In this document: piece by piece, positions 15,295-15,373 of the stretch
How the letters are laid out: each line of letters begins with the position of its first letter
Position numbering within the stretch: the first letter of the stretch is position 1
From: an uncultured Clostridium sp.
Lineage (GTDB): Bacteria > Bacillota > Clostridia > Lachnospirales > Lachnospiraceae
Assembly: GCA_958349075.1 (NCBI GenBank)
Contig: CATWBR010000044.1
Location: 1-15,373 of the forward strand
DNA length: 15,373 nt
Reading direction: 5' to 3'
Made by a program: the position numbers and the translations under genes
Notes under the pieces: generated by a model
Databases searched by the model: none
The model's input: only the letters and a program-made list of their open reading frames with translations
Told to the model about the DNA's origin: nothing

Positions 15295-15373
15295 GATAAA
15301 GTCACGCGAGTATTCCTGTAAGTCATACTGCTGTGAGCGGGATCGAATTGTTTATATGGGTTAACATTTATAT

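Overview
The window looks like chromosome from an anaerobic Gram-positive bacterium of the Clostridia, most probably the Lachnospiraceae (Clostridium cluster XIVa type). The reasons are strong AGGAGG-type ribosome binding sites before almost every gene, middling G+C with AT-rich control regions, lipoprotein binding proteins with short Lys-rich signal peptides, and a sigma-54 activator with an N-terminal PrpR_N sensor domain, a type common in that group. This is inference from sequence style; no marker gene is present.

Layout. (1) 1-189: control region with repeats and a near-consensus sigma-54 (-24/-12) promoter. (2) 190-6218, + strand: a seven-gene operon with a PIG-L/LmbE protein resembling the GalB-type 4-oxalmesaconate hydratase, a small VOC (glyoxalase-fold) protein, an RraA-fold HMG/CHA-type aldolase, a D-2-hydroxyacid dehydrogenase, and a complete tripartite tricarboxylate transporter in the order tctC-tctB-tctA. 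(3) 6219-6484: a long hairpin terminator, then an AT-rich promoter region with repeats. (4) 6485-12040, + strand: a five-gene operon with an ABC ATPase, two permeases and a lipoprotein solute-binding protein (a sugar/glycerol-phosphate-type importer), then a phosphodiesterase/nucleotide-pyrophosphatase family hydrolase without a signal peptide. (5) 12202-14160, + strand: a sigma-54 activator (PrpR_N, PAS, AAA+, Fis-type HTH) with its own sigma-A promoter. (6) 14161-14345: two hairpins between convergent genes. (7) 14346-15284, - strand: a LysR-type regulator.

How the parts may work together. The first operon reads as an uptake-and-cleavage route for a tricarboxylate or branched hydroxy-dicarboxylate. 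TctABC would bring the acid in. The dehydrogenase would interconvert a 2-hydroxy and a 2-oxo acid. The GalB-like protein would hydrate the enoic intermediate, and the aldolase would release pyruvate plus oxaloacetate (or pyruvate alone). In aerobic pseudomonads a GalB/GalC pair finishes gallate breakdown after an oxygenase; here there is no oxygenase, and a transporter and dehydrogenase stand in its place. The sigma-54 promoter at 104-119 and the sigma-54 activator at 12202-14160 make a matching pair, although the ABC operon lies between them. The ABC operon seems to be a separate module: import of an unknown, possibly phosphorylated, solute and its hydrolysis in the cytosol.

No mobile element, CRISPR array, tRNA or rRNA was seen. 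Every stretch over 150 bases without a gene is described below.
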